A stretch of DNA of 64,000 bases, taken from NCBI RefSeq assembly GCF_032085515.1, contig NZ_JASXSX010000001.1:1426001-1490000 (forward strand). Reading direction: 5' to 3'. The translations under genes were made by a program, and so were the position numbers. The DNA is from Gleimia hominis. Lineage in GTDB: Bacteria > Actinomycetota > Actinomycetes > Actinomycetales > Actinomycetaceae. Under the pieces are notes generated by a model that was not told the DNA's origin, made no database searches, and worked only from the letters and a program-made list of their open reading frames with translations. Shown here piece after piece: positions 7,808-16,610 of the stretch (the stretch's first letter is position 1; each line of letters starts with the position of its first letter).

Positions 7808-10338
7808 GCTTGCTGCACCTCGAATCGTTGCCGCAAGTCATCGCGCTTTTCCTCCATTAAACGCCGCAAAGCAGCGGGTGCATCCGATTCACTCAACCAG
7901 TACGACGCCTGATACAGCAACGCCTGCGCATCCGCCGAGTTCGAAGCGTCAATCAAATCTGGGAACCCGCCCGCCACAAACCGGTTGCCCATCCCGATCG
8001 AATGTTCCATCCAGTACGGCCCCACCTCGTCAAAGAAGCCACCTGCGAAACCGGGCACTTGGTTACCTATCCCGCCGACGGCAAGACCCGCCAGCACCGC
8101 GGACATCTCCTGATTAGTCAACTTGTCGGCAAGCACCATATCCCAAGCGTTGAGGCGAGACTTGCGTTGCGGAATCGCCGCCCCCGCCCGCAAGGCCCAC
8201 ACCCGGCCCTCACCCGTATTATCCTGCTCCAGTGCCGCGTCCACTTGAGCTTGAGTTAACCGTCCACGCGCCGCGAGGGCCACTCGGGCTCGCCACGCCA
8301 ATGACGGACCCACGGTGACTAGACTACTGTTTTGGTTCGCGAGATCCTCAAGGAACCGGTTGTGCTCGGGACGATTAGAACGATCTAGAGTCAGGGCTTG
8401 CACTGCGGCGCTTGCCCAAATGTGCTGCCGGTCCCGCTCAGTTTCGTTAGCGCAGTTTTCCAATGCACGCTGAGCAAACCACGCAGCTCGTTCGTCCCGG
8501 TGGATTCCTGGGGTGAAGTACCGCAAGGCTTTAACCGCTTGGTTAATCAAGTCCTCTAATACAGCATCTTCGGTTTCGGTGGCTGCGCGCTGCCCCACCG
8601 CCTCAATGTACCGCGCGGGCGGGAGCTTCTGACTGAGCATAGCCGCCCACAGAGCGGACCACACCACGGCCCGGGAAGTAGGGTGCTCCATGCGGTGCAC
8701 GTGATCGACAGCGTACTCCAAATCAGGCCCGTGCAGCTCAATGACGGCATAAGTGAGGTCATCGTCGTTCAGCAAGATGAAATCCGCGCTCATCTGCTTT
8801 TCAGACAGTTCCAGCTCGTAAGTTTGCTGCCGAATCGTCACCTCAACCTGATCGACCCTAACCGCGTCCTCACCCTTAAAGAAGCCTACGCGAATAGTAT
8901 GCGGACGCATTACCTCACCGGCTTGGGTGATACTTAACCGCCGATCTTCACGCGAACAACTGAGCCGGCTCGGCCCCGTTGTTTCCAACCACAGGTGCGC
9001 CCAGTCTTTGAGGCCCGAACGCTCAGAATGAGTCTCTAGGACCTCAAGCAAATCATTAAGGGAAGCACTTGAAAAGGCGTGGCGCTTGAACAAATCACTC
9101 GCGCCCGCGTAAAACGCGCCTTCCCCAACGTAGGCCACCAACTGTTTCAACACGGCTGCGCCCTTTGCGTAAGTGATGCCATCGAAGTTATGTTTCGCAG
9201 CATCCACGTCGGGAATCGACGCGGCAATCGGGTGGGTGGTAGAAAGCTGATCCTGATAGTAAGCCCACTCCTTGCGACCCGCTGCGAACGTAGCCCACTC
9301 CCCTTTATATGGGGTGGCAGCCACCAGACCCGCACTGCCCTGGTTGTCCGCAAAAGATTCCTTCAGCCACAAGTCGTCCCACCAGCGAGGCGTCACCAAG
9401 TCCCCAAACCACATGTGGCACATTTCGTGAAAAATCGTATTCGCCCGCGACTGCCGCTCACTGCGCGTAGTGCGATCGCGCGAAATATAATTCTCGTTAA
9501 ACGTCACGCACCCCGGGTTCTCCATTGCCCCCAAGTTGTATTCGGGAACAAACACCTGGTCGTACTTACCCCACGGGTACGTGTAGTTGTAGCGGGCGTG
9601 GTAAAAATCCAAACCGGCACGCGTCACCGACAAAACCTCGTCGGAATCCAAATACGGGGCTAGCGCAGCCCGGCAATACAGGGCCAGCGGCACGTCCACC
9701 GGCAGCGAATCCGCGGCGCCACCGCGCCAAACCCCACCGTCAACGCGCGTGTACGGGCCCGCGATCACCGCTGTGATATACGACGACAACGGTGGTGTGC
9801 GGTCAAACACTCGGGTCGTGAACGCCCCCTGCGTAGTTTCAGACACCTGCGGCTGATTCGACAACACCACCCAATCGGTATCCGCCGCAATCGTGAACTG
9901 CCACCGGGCCTTCAAATCTGGCTGGTCAAAACACGCGTAAACCCGCCGCGCATCCGTGGGCTCATACTGCGTATACAGGTACGTGGCGCCGTCTTCCGGA
10001 TCCCGATACCGATGCAGCCCCTCGCCGGTAGTTGAATACTTACACTGCGCTTCAACCCGCACCGTCAGCGCCTGACCAACCGGCAAGTTCGACAGGGTAA
10101 CCCGCCCACCGTCAAACTCAAACTGCGCGGCCTTGCCGTTGACCTCAACAGAATCGACACTAGAGGCAATCAAGTCCACAAACGTTTCACAGGTACGAGA
10201 GGTGAACTTCAGTTCACTGACTGAAGCGAATGTATCCCCCTGCCCTGCAGCGCCAGTTAAGTCCAACGTGACGTCGATCGTATCCAAATCGATTGTTTCA
10301 CTCCGCCGGGCGGCTTCTTCGCGTGTAATTGTGTGCAT
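7795..10338 (-). CDS. pepN: Aminopeptidase N (M1 metallopeptidase)
   Basis: 847 residues, the usual length for actinobacterial PepN, a cytosolic enzyme that removes N-terminal residues from peptides. The substrate-binding exopeptidase motif GAMEN is near residue 269. The zinc-binding HEMCH (HExxH) is near residue 304, followed 18 residues later by the third ligand Glu in KESFADN. The C-terminal ~350 residues are the helical ERAP1-like domain. The ATG at 10338 agrees with the family start. No strong Shine-Dalgarno is visible. It is divergent from the permease gene at 10462. Confidence 0.95.
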   Translation of the reverse strand: MHTITREEAARRSETIDLDTIDVTLDLTGAAGQGDTFASVSELKFTSRTCETFVDLIASSVDSVEVNGKAAQFEFDGGRVTLSNLPVGQALTVRVEAQCKYSTTGEGLHRYRDPEDGATYLYTQYEPTDARRVYACFDQPDLKARWQFTIAADTDWVVLSNQPQVSETTQGAFTTRVFDRTPPLSSYITAVIAGPYTRVDGGVWRGGAADSLPVDVPLALYCRAALAPYLDSDEVLSVTRAGLDFYHARYNYTYPWGKYDQVFVPEYNLGAMENPGCVTFNENYISRDRTTRSERQSRANTIFHEMCHMWFGDLVTPRWWDDLWLKESFADNQGSAGLVAATPYKGEWATFAAGRKEWAYYQDQLSTTHPIAASIPDVDAAKHNFDGITYAKGAAVLKQLVAYVGEGAFYAGASDLFKRHAFSSASLNDLLEVLETHSERSGLKDWAHLWLETTGPSRLSCSREDRRLSITQAGEVMRPHTIRVGFFKGEDAVRVDQVEVTIRQQTYELELSEKQMSADFILLNDDDLTYAVIELHGPDLEYAVDHVHRMEHPTSRAVVWSALWAAMLSQKLPPARYIEAVGQRAATETEDAVLEDLINQAVKALRYFTPGIHRDERAAWFAQRALENCANETERDRQHIWASAAVQALTLDRSNRPEHNRFLEDLANQNSSLVTVGPSLAWRARVALAARGRLTQAQVDAALEQDNTGEGRVWALRAGAAIPQRKSRLNAWDMVLADKLTNQEMSAVLAGLAVGGIGNQVPGFAGGFFDEVGPYWMEHSIGMGNRFVAGGFPDLIDASNSADAQALLYQASYWLSESDAPAALRRLMEEKRDDLRQRFEVQQAWLE

Positions 10339-10461
10339 TCTCTAAGTTTAATATGTGTCTCACAGTTCTGACGATTAAGATCAGCGATTTGCCCCGCGCT
10401 CCACCAGCGGTCATATAGTAGTGACTGTCCCTATCCCACTGCTCATAGATATGGATAATTA

Positions 10462-12384
10462 ATGTCAACCAAAGACATGGATCCGGTTAATTACAAACCT
10501 CCTTTCGGAAAAACCCTTCTTCTATCAACCCAGCACGTTCTCGCCTTCTACGCCGGTGCGGTCGTAGTACCACTCGTGATTGCCGGCGGGTTAAACCTAA
10601 CCCCAGCGCAGACAATCCACCTGATCAACGCCGACCTATTCACCTGCGGAATCGCCACTTTGATCCAGTCGGTCGGATTTTGGAAAATCGGCGTTCGCCT
10701 CCCGATCATTCAAGGCGTCACCACCACCGCAATCTCCCCTATTATCGCGATCGGCCTGGCAGTAACCGGGCCCGACGGGGGTGCCGAAGGCCTGCCCACC
10801 ATATACGGTTCCATCATCGTGGCAGGGTTATTCACTTTCCTCGCCGCCCCTTATTTCGCAAAAATCGTGAGGTTCTTTCCACCCGTAGTGATCGGCACAG
10901 TCCTAGCCACCATGGGCATCACGCTACTGGGTGTGTCCGCCGGCGACATCATCAACCGGGTTGACGAAATGCAGCCACCCCAGCCGATCGCCATGCGTTC
11001 GCTCGCGTACGCCGCCGGCACGTTGCTCATAATCATCCTGGTGCAACGCTTTTTCCGTGGATTCCTCGGAACCATATCCGTGCTGCTCGGGCTCGTAATA
11101 GGCACCGGAGTGGCGATTGCCCTTGGGGATGCGTCCTTTAGTGAAGTGGGTACCTCGCACTGGTTAGGGGTCACCACCCCGTTCTACTTTGGCGCCCCCC
11201 GGTTTGCCCTCAGCGGGATTATTTCGATGATTATCGTCATGATCATCACCATGGTGGAGACCACCGGCGACGTTTTCGCTTGCGGTGAGATCGTGGGCCG
11301 GCGCATCACCCGCGACCACATCGCCCGCGCACTGCGCGCCGACGGCCTGTCCACCACACTCGGGGGCATCCTTAACTCGTTCCCCTACACGTGTTTCGCC
11401 CAGAACGTGGGGCTCGTGCGGCTCACCGGCGTAAAGTCCCGCTGGGTCGTAGCGCTCGCCGGGGGCCTCATGATAATTCTTGGCATTATTCCCAAAGCCG
11501 GCGCCGTAGTCGCCTCCATTCCCGGGCCGGTTCTGGGAGCGGCTTCGCTTGCCCTATTCGCGAACGTGGCACTCGTGGGCATCCAAATGCTCAGTAAAGT
11601 TGATCTGCACGACGCGCGTAACTCCGCCATCGTCACCACTTCGCTGGGCCTGGCGATGCTGGTGTCGTTCAAACCCGACATCGCGAACGTCTTCCCCTCG
11701 TGGGCACAGATTTTCTTCGCTTCCGGCGTGACAATCGGGTCCATAACCGCAATCGTGCTCAACCTCGTGTTCTTCCACCTGGTGAAAACCCGCGGTGAGG
11801 ACGTGGCACTCACTAAAGGTAAACGGCTCACCCTCAGTGACGTGAACGCGATGGACAAAACGCAGTTCGTCCACACGTTTAAACGCTTGTTCAATGACGC
11901 CACCTGGCCGGTGGAACGCGCCTACCAGTCGAGACCATTCGAAGATGTGCAGCACTTGCGCGATGCGTTCCAAGAAGCCGTGCTCACTGCCAGCCGCGCG
12001 GATCAAGACACGCTGATTGGTGCATATCCGGACATGGCCCAGCTACTGCTTTCAGACGAAGGTGCGGCGCAGCAGATTTCGCAAGACGTTGGCTCCCTGG
12101 CGCTGGATCAAATGGATGACAAGGAACGCGAAGAAATCCAAGAACTATCCGACCGCTACCGCGAAAAATTCGCCATGCCCTTCGTGGCCTGTCTCGGCGC
12201 GCTCACCTCGCGAGAACAAATCGCGAAAAAGGGGTTGCGCCGGCTAGAGAACTCGCCGGTGCAAGAACGAATCATCGTCCTGTCCGAAATCGTGGAAATC
12301 GCGAACGACCGGTTCTCCATCATGCTCACCAACGCGAACCCGGTACGGACCGCGTGGTCACGCAAATTCGAACGCCTCGACTAG
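10462..12384 (+). CDS. NCS2 purine (xanthine/urate) permease fused to an OHCU-decarboxylase-like domain
   Basis: 640 residues. Residues ~10-455 are a 14-helix nucleobase:cation symporter-2 with the TM1 His motif STQHVLAFYAG, the TM8 acidic motif VETTGDVFACGE and the signature QNVGLVRLTG, a Gln form typical of xanthine/uric-acid transporters. Residues ~465-640 resemble 2-oxo-4-hydroxy-4-carboxy-5-ureidoimidazoline decarboxylase (UraD): VNAMDKTQFVHTFKRLF, ERAYQSRPFEDVQHL, REKFAMPFVACLGA. The catalytic His of the HPDL motif is Tyr here (GAYPDMAQ), and the usual SxEQ region is changed to SQDVGS. The soluble domain may therefore be inactive or regulatory. No other urate-degradation genes are in the window. 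Confidence 0.85.
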   Translation: MSTKDMDPVNYKPPFGKTLLLSTQHVLAFYAGAVVVPLVIAGGLNLTPAQTIHLINADLFTCGIATLIQSVGFWKIGVRLPIIQGVTTTAISPIIAIGLAVTGPDGGAEGLPTIYGSIIVAGLFTFLAAPYFAKIVRFFPPVVIGTVLATMGITLLGVSAGDIINRVDEMQPPQPIAMRSLAYAAGTLLIIILVQRFFRGFLGTISVLLGLVIGTGVAIALGDASFSEVGTSHWLGVTTPFYFGAPRFALSGIISMIIVMIITMVETTGDVFACGEIVGRRITRDHIARALRADGLSTTLGGILNSFPYTCFAQNVGLVRLTGVKSRWVVALAGGLMIILGIIPKAGAVVASIPGPVLGAASLALFANVALVGIQMLSKVDLHDARNSAIVTTSLGLAMLVSFKPDIANVFPSWAQIFFASGVTIGSITAIVLNLVFFHLVKTRGEDVALTKGKRLTLSDVNAMDKTQFVHTFKRLFNDATWPVERAYQSRPFEDVQHLRDAFQEAVLTASRADQDTLIGAYPDMAQLLLSDEGAAQQISQDVGSLALDQMDDKEREEIQELSDRYREKFAMPFVACLGALTSREQIAKKGLRRLENSPVQERIIVLSEIVEIANDRFSIMLTNANPVRTAWSRKFERLD

Positions 12385-12493
12385 GTGCGGCGGCTCTACT
12401 AAGAGCCGAGCCTCTACTAGGGGCGGAGAGCCCCTACTGGGGGCGGCGGCCAGCCGTCGAAAGAGCTGGTAAGTAAAACTTAAGCAAAACTCT

Positions 12494-12529
12494 AGGGGTG
12501 CTGATCCAAGTCGATCAGCACCCCTTTTT
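12494..12529 (+). terminator. Rho-independent terminator
   Basis: A 13-bp stem (12494-12506 with 12513-12525, loop CAAGTC) runs into TTTTT. It ends the permease-UraD transcript. A smaller hairpin without a T-run (CGGCTCT/AGAGCCG, 12391-12408) lies just after the stop codon. Confidence 0.92.
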
Positions 12530-12546
12530 CGTCACCTTTTTCTAAC

Positions 12547-12608
12547 GATGCCTGCCAGATATGGGACAGTTACCTAATGAAGCCTGCCATCTGATGGCCA
12601 GTAACCTT
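12547..12608. repeat. Imperfect 30-bp direct repeat in intergenic DNA
   Basis: Two imperfect 30-base copies (12547-12576 and 12579-12608) share GCCTGCCA...ATGG..CAGT.ACC. They lie between the convergent permease and YkvI genes. The remaining bases up to 12666 hold only short hairpins (GAGGAG/CTCCTC and CCGGC/GCCGG) and no gene. Confidence 0.6.
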
Positions 12609-12666
12609 GAGGAGAACGCCTCCTCACCTACCGGCAATCGCCGGCTGTTCTGAAGTGGGAGCGGGC

Positions 12667-14088
12667 TTAGTCTTTATGCGCCACAGCTTGGGCCGCCTCA
12701 TCCGTCAAAGCAGTGTCACTGCTGTCGTTCGCCTGAGCAGTCTCTTGTGTCTCGTCCGTCTGCGCAGTCTCTTCTGTCTCGTCCGTCTGCACAGTCTCCT
12801 CGGTATCCAGCAGGTACGGCTGTGCTTCTTGCTCCGTGAACTCTTCGACATCCGAATCCGCAACGAGTTCAGTTGCCACCTCATGGTGAATCTGATCGGA
12901 CAAGTCCGCGTTCTCCACATTCGAATCCTCGATTGTGCGAGCAAGTTCCGTGCGGTGTTTGCGCTGGAAGCGTTTGCGCGGATGCAATTTGCGCTGGATT
13001 AGATCGCGTACCCGCTCGCGCCGCTCGTGTTCTTGCGTAATATCCCCATAGGAACGCAGCCACGAGACCACCAGAATCGCAACCATCGCCACGCCCAAGT
13101 AACCCAGGATTGGGAACAGCCACGAAATAAGCGACTTGAACCCCAGGAAGCTGAATACGAAACCCGCAAGCGTGCTCAAAATTAATGCGGGGCGGAACCA
13201 ACTTGGTTTCACCGCTTCCGCTCGTTTTGCGAGCGCGTAGTAGATCCCAATTGCCGTATTGAAAATCATGAGGTAAATGACTACCGCCATGATTACACCG
13301 ACGGTGGGGTGGATCGCGTCCATGAGCGCCAGCATCGGCAAGTCCGCGTCTCCAACTTTATCTATTGCAGACAGTAACCCAACTGCGGACAGTACCAGGA
13401 GCACGCCGAACAGGGAACCACCGGCAACACCGCCCAGACCGGCCGCACGGGTATTTAGCTGGTCCCCACCCATGACGAGCGCCATCGAGATAGCGAGGAC
13501 GAGGGCTAATCCAACGTAGTTAATTGCCGACAGCCACCACGGGGGCATTGCGGGCGTGATCTTACTTGCCGCTTGCGCCGCAGCACTGAACGTGAGGTCC
13601 GATTGGCTGATCGCGTAACCGGCCCCGAGCACGAGTAACACCACGATCAGCGGCGTAATCGCCCCAATCAAAGTGGTGACTTTATCGACGTCTAGGAATC
13701 CGGCTGCAATAACCAGAACTGCCATCAGCGCAGCCCCAACCCAAATGGGCAGGCCAAACTGCTGATTCAAGTTAGCGCCCCCACCTGCGATCATTACGAA
13801 TCCGAAGCAGAAGAGGGTGAATATGAGGATGCCGTCCAGAATCCAAGACACTATCGGGTGGGTTACCTCGTCAAGTACAGATTTGTGCTCACGAGCCCGG
13901 TAATAGGAGCCTAACTGCAAAATAGCATCCCCGGAAATCGCCATGACAATCCCGGTTATGACTGCGCCGACAACCCCCCACTTACCGAATGCGACAAAGT
14001 ACTGCAGGAGCTCTTGTCCGGATGCAAACCCAGCCCCCACAACCATGCCTAGGAACGCCATCGCGATTTTAATTATTTTTTTGAACAT
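12667..14088 (-). CDS. YkvI-family membrane transporter with a Thr/Glu-rich repeat tail
   Basis: 473 residues from ATG 14088, where the protein begins MFKKIIKIAMAFLGMVVGAG; the frame extends further upstream but with unlikely sequence. About ten to eleven membrane helices (LLQYFVAFGKWGVVG, SWILDGILIFTLFCFGFVMI, LISWLFPILGYLGVAM) place it in the YkvI group of the APC superfamily, whose substrates are unknown. After a basic stretch (RERVRDLIQRKLHPRKR) comes an acidic cytoplasmic tail of about 85 residues with short repeats of TDETEETAQ type. The tail is unusual for the family. It is transcribed divergently from the metallophosphoesterase. Confidence 0.75.
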   Translation of the reverse strand: MFKKIIKIAMAFLGMVVGAGFASGQELLQYFVAFGKWGVVGAVITGIVMAISGDAILQLGSYYRAREHKSVLDEVTHPIVSWILDGILIFTLFCFGFVMIAGGGANLNQQFGLPIWVGAALMAVLVIAAGFLDVDKVTTLIGAITPLIVVLLVLGAGYAISQSDLTFSAAAQAASKITPAMPPWWLSAINYVGLALVLAISMALVMGGDQLNTRAAGLGGVAGGSLFGVLLVLSAVGLLSAIDKVGDADLPMLALMDAIHPTVGVIMAVVIYLMIFNTAIGIYYALAKRAEAVKPSWFRPALILSTLAGFVFSFLGFKSLISWLFPILGYLGVAMVAILVVSWLRSYGDITQEHERRERVRDLIQRKLHPRKRFQRKHRTELARTIEDSNVENADLSDQIHHEVATELVADSDVEEFTEQEAQPYLLDTEETVQTDETEETAQTDETQETAQANDSSDTALTDEAAQAVAHKD

Positions 14089-14218
14089 GTGCTTTCTACC
14101 GTTAAAGGTCTCTCGGGGCTTCGAACGGTTCAACGTTACCGACAAAACCCGCTCAATGCATATGGAGTGTGCCCGCACGCACGTGAAAACTACGAGGTGT
14201 TCGTCACGGTAGTTTCCT

Positions 14219-14232
14219 GATACTTTTATTAC
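14219..14232 (+). promoter_or_regulatory. Possible leaderless promoter of the metallophosphoesterase
   Basis: A GATACT -10-like box (14219-14224) ends eight bases before the ATG at 14233, and no Shine-Dalgarno is present between them. The family-typical start MRIIQIS supports that ATG. Transcription would begin at or next to the start codon, a leaderless mRNA, common in actinobacteria. The -35 region is weak. Confidence 0.4.
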
Positions 14233-15108
14233 ATGCGAATAATTCAAATCTCAGAATTTCATCTTCGCTCAGACGGAAAGCTATCGTTTCAAAAATGTGA
14301 TACCCGCGCATTCGTCGCGAAAACCATCGATTGGTTGAGGGATTTAGAACCCTACGATTTGCCAGATTACTTTGTGGTAAGTGGGGATTTAGCTGAGGGT
14401 GGTACCCGCGAGGGGCTAGCAATGGTTCGAGAAGAACTCGCTCGCCTGCCGCGCCCCGCCTACGTCGTTCCCGGTAACCACGATGACCGCAACCTGTACT
14501 TGGAGATGCTGCCCGACAACGCACCCGTTGCGAGCGATATTGCACCTTATATTTGCTACACGGTAGAGTCACAACCCGTTCGTTCCATATTCATCGACAC
14601 ATCTTTACCGGGGAAACACTGGGGTGGTTTAGCAGACCCGGTGGCGGACTGGCTCGAAGCCCAGCTCGATAAACACCCCAAGACGCCCACGATCGTGTTT
14701 GGCCACCACCCACCGTTTGAATCCGGATTACCGGCGATGGACGAAGGATTTGAAAACCGGGACCGGATGGCGCAGATATTTGAAAAGCACAAAGATCACA
14801 TCATCTACTGCTGCGGACACCTGCACACGCCGCTGATCACCACGTGGCACGGGGTGTCCTGCCGCGTCAGCCCCGCGGTGTGCATGCAAATGGAAGTTGA
14901 TTTCCGCACGCCCGATAGCCCGGACGTAACTACGAAAGAGCGTGAAGCTGGTTTCAAAGGTGGTGGCGACCGGTTCTACTTGGCGAACCCCGCCTGTTAC
15001 ATCCACAACTTCGTGGACGGGCAGGTTAACACCCACTACGTGCCCATTCCAGTGGGCGCCGACTACTCTGGTCCGTGGCCGTTCAAATACTACGAGGGAG
15101 AACACTGA
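14233..15108 (+). CDS. Metallophosphoesterase, cyclic-nucleotide phosphodiesterase-like
   Basis: 291 residues of the calcineurin-like fold, closest in layout to class III cyclic nucleotide phosphodiesterases (CpdA/Icc). Metal-binding motifs in order: ISEFHL (~6-11), SGDLAEGG (~50), PGNHDD, GHHPPF and GHLHTP. The first motif is normally DxH; the metal-binding Asp is replaced by Glu here. This can still bind metal but is uncommon. Its TGA overlaps the ATG of the MFS gene (ATGA), so esterase and transporter are translationally coupled, which hints that the transporter moves the substrate or product of the esterase. The substrate is not evident. Confidence 0.8.
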   Translation: MRIIQISEFHLRSDGKLSFQKCDTRAFVAKTIDWLRDLEPYDLPDYFVVSGDLAEGGTREGLAMVREELARLPRPAYVVPGNHDDRNLYLEMLPDNAPVASDIAPYICYTVESQPVRSIFIDTSLPGKHWGGLADPVADWLEAQLDKHPKTPTIVFGHHPPFESGLPAMDEGFENRDRMAQIFEKHKDHIIYCCGHLHTPLITTWHGVSCRVSPAVCMQMEVDFRTPDSPDVTTKEREAGFKGGGDRFYLANPACYIHNFVDGQVNTHYVPIPVGADYSGPWPFKYYEGEH

Positions 15109-16445
15109 TGACCGCCATCGCAACCCGAGTAACGGCCAATCAGCAACCTAGCTTACGACGCGTCGCCGCGGTAACCCTATTCGACTCCTCAATCCAGTGG
15201 TACTGCTTCCTCCTATACGGAACAGCAGCAGGTACCGTGTTCGACACCGTGTTCTTCTCGCAAGTATCCGATCGGACCACCGCGCTAATCCTGTCTTACC
15301 TATCGTTCGCCATCGGATACATTGCCGGCCCCTTCGGCGCCATCTTTTTTGGCAACCTCGGGGATAAGCACGGACGCAAGTTCACAATGTACACCTCCCT
15401 ACTTACCATGGGCGTTTCCACCGCAATCATTGGCCTGTTACCTTCCGCCGCCGCATCGGGCGTATGGGTAGTGGTCGTACTGCAACTAATGCGCCTGCTG
15501 CAATGCTTTGGTCGCGGCGGCACGTGGGGCGGGTCAATCCTCATGGCCTACGAAAACGTGCCCGAAAACAAACGCTCCCTATACGCGGCAATCCCCCAAA
15601 TCGGCCTTCCCCTTGGGTTCGGCCTGTCGTCACTTGCGATCGCACTACCCGCCTACCTGCTGGACGAACACGTCTTCCTCTCGTGGGGATGGCGGTTCCC
15701 TTTCTTGCTAGCCGTAGTGCTAACCGCAATCGTGGTGTACGCCAAAGACCACATGATGGAAACCGAGGATTTCAAAAAAGCGCAGGCGCGCATGGAACAA
15801 ATGGACGCAGCCCAAGCGAAAGAAAGTTTGGGGTTCATCGCAATGTGCAAAGGGTACTGGCGAACCCTGCTGCTAGGTTGCGGAACCCGGTGGGTAGACG
15901 GAACGTTCTACAACATTTTCATCGTCTGGATCATGGCGTACCTGCACGCCTACCACAACACTCCCCTGCTGCACACGTACATAATCACGATTGTTGCGTG
16001 CATCTTTAAGATCCCATTCACCTTCATTGGTGGCCATATCGCGCAGCGGATCGGGAACGCGAAAACCTTCATGATCGGCGCGGTCTTATCCGCACTGATG
16101 TCCATCCCCACACTGAAGCTTATCGAATGGTCAGACGGGGAGATTTTCCTCACCACCACCGTGATCGTCTTGGGTTGGTCCGGTGCGTTTACTTTGGTGT
16201 GGGCGTCGATGGGGGCTCTGTGGTCATCATATTTTGAACCGGAAGTGCGTTACTCCGGCATCTCGTTCGTCTACCACGTGCCGTCGTTTCTGGTGGCGGG
16301 TATCGTCCCGTCCGTGTGCACATACCTGGTGTCCGTAGTTGATGGAGACACGATCCTGGTGGGGTTGTTCTCCACCGTTACCGCGTTCATTTCCGTGCTC
16401 TGCGCGTACGTCTTAGCTAAGCGGCACGCCGCGGGGAAACGCTGA
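15108..16445 (+). CDS. MFS transporter, metabolite:H+ symporter type
   Basis: 445 residues and about 12 membrane helices. Features of the metabolite:H+ symporter family (ProP/ShiA/KgtP relatives) are FDSSIQWYCFLLYGTAAG in TM1, the loop GNLGDKHGRKFTM (DRxGRR-like) after TM2, and LLQCFGRGGTWGGS in TM4. I chose ATG 15108, which has GGGAGA upstream and overlaps the phosphoesterase stop; the TTG-type codon at 15075 adds eleven unlikely residues. Likely substrates for the family are small carboxylates, betaines or shikimate; which one cannot be read here. Confidence 0.85.
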   Translation: MTAIATRVTANQQPSLRRVAAVTLFDSSIQWYCFLLYGTAAGTVFDTVFFSQVSDRTTALILSYLSFAIGYIAGPFGAIFFGNLGDKHGRKFTMYTSLLTMGVSTAIIGLLPSAAASGVWVVVVLQLMRLLQCFGRGGTWGGSILMAYENVPENKRSLYAAIPQIGLPLGFGLSSLAIALPAYLLDEHVFLSWGWRFPFLLAVVLTAIVVYAKDHMMETEDFKKAQARMEQMDAAQAKESLGFIAMCKGYWRTLLLGCGTRWVDGTFYNIFIVWIMAYLHAYHNTPLLHTYIITIVACIFKIPFTFIGGHIAQRIGNAKTFMIGAVLSALMSIPTLKLIEWSDGEIFLTTTVIVLGWSGAFTLVWASMGALWSSYFEPEVRYSGISFVYHVPSFLVAGIVPSVCTYLVSVVDGDTILVGLFSTVTAFISVLCAYVLAKRHAAGKR

Positions 16446-16487
16446 GGTAAACCGCCCGCACGCTTCGACGCGTACTAGAACGGTCAC

Positions 16488-16535
16488 AAAGTACCTCCGG
16501 ATCAATTTCGCCTTGATTGTATCCGGAGGTACTTT
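16488..16535 (+). terminator. Strong hairpin between MFS and NhaC genes
   Basis: A perfect 15-bp stem (16488-16502 with 16521-16535) is extended inside by CAA/TTG. No clear T-run follows (ACATCTCTTTATG), so termination is plausible but not certain. It could also act as an operator or leader structure for the antiporter gene starting at 16611. Confidence 0.5.
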
Positions 16536-16610
16536 ACATCTCTTTATGCATATTTATCACTTCTTGTGTATGGTTATTCTCGGTTTGTTTTTCTTTGGGA
16601 GGGATAAGAA

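Noticed and set aside
12607..13002. Plus-strand open frame opposite the YkvI tail
   Set aside because: It mirrors the Thr/Glu repeat on the other strand (SSLLCLVRLRS-like) and has no ribosome site or known similarity.
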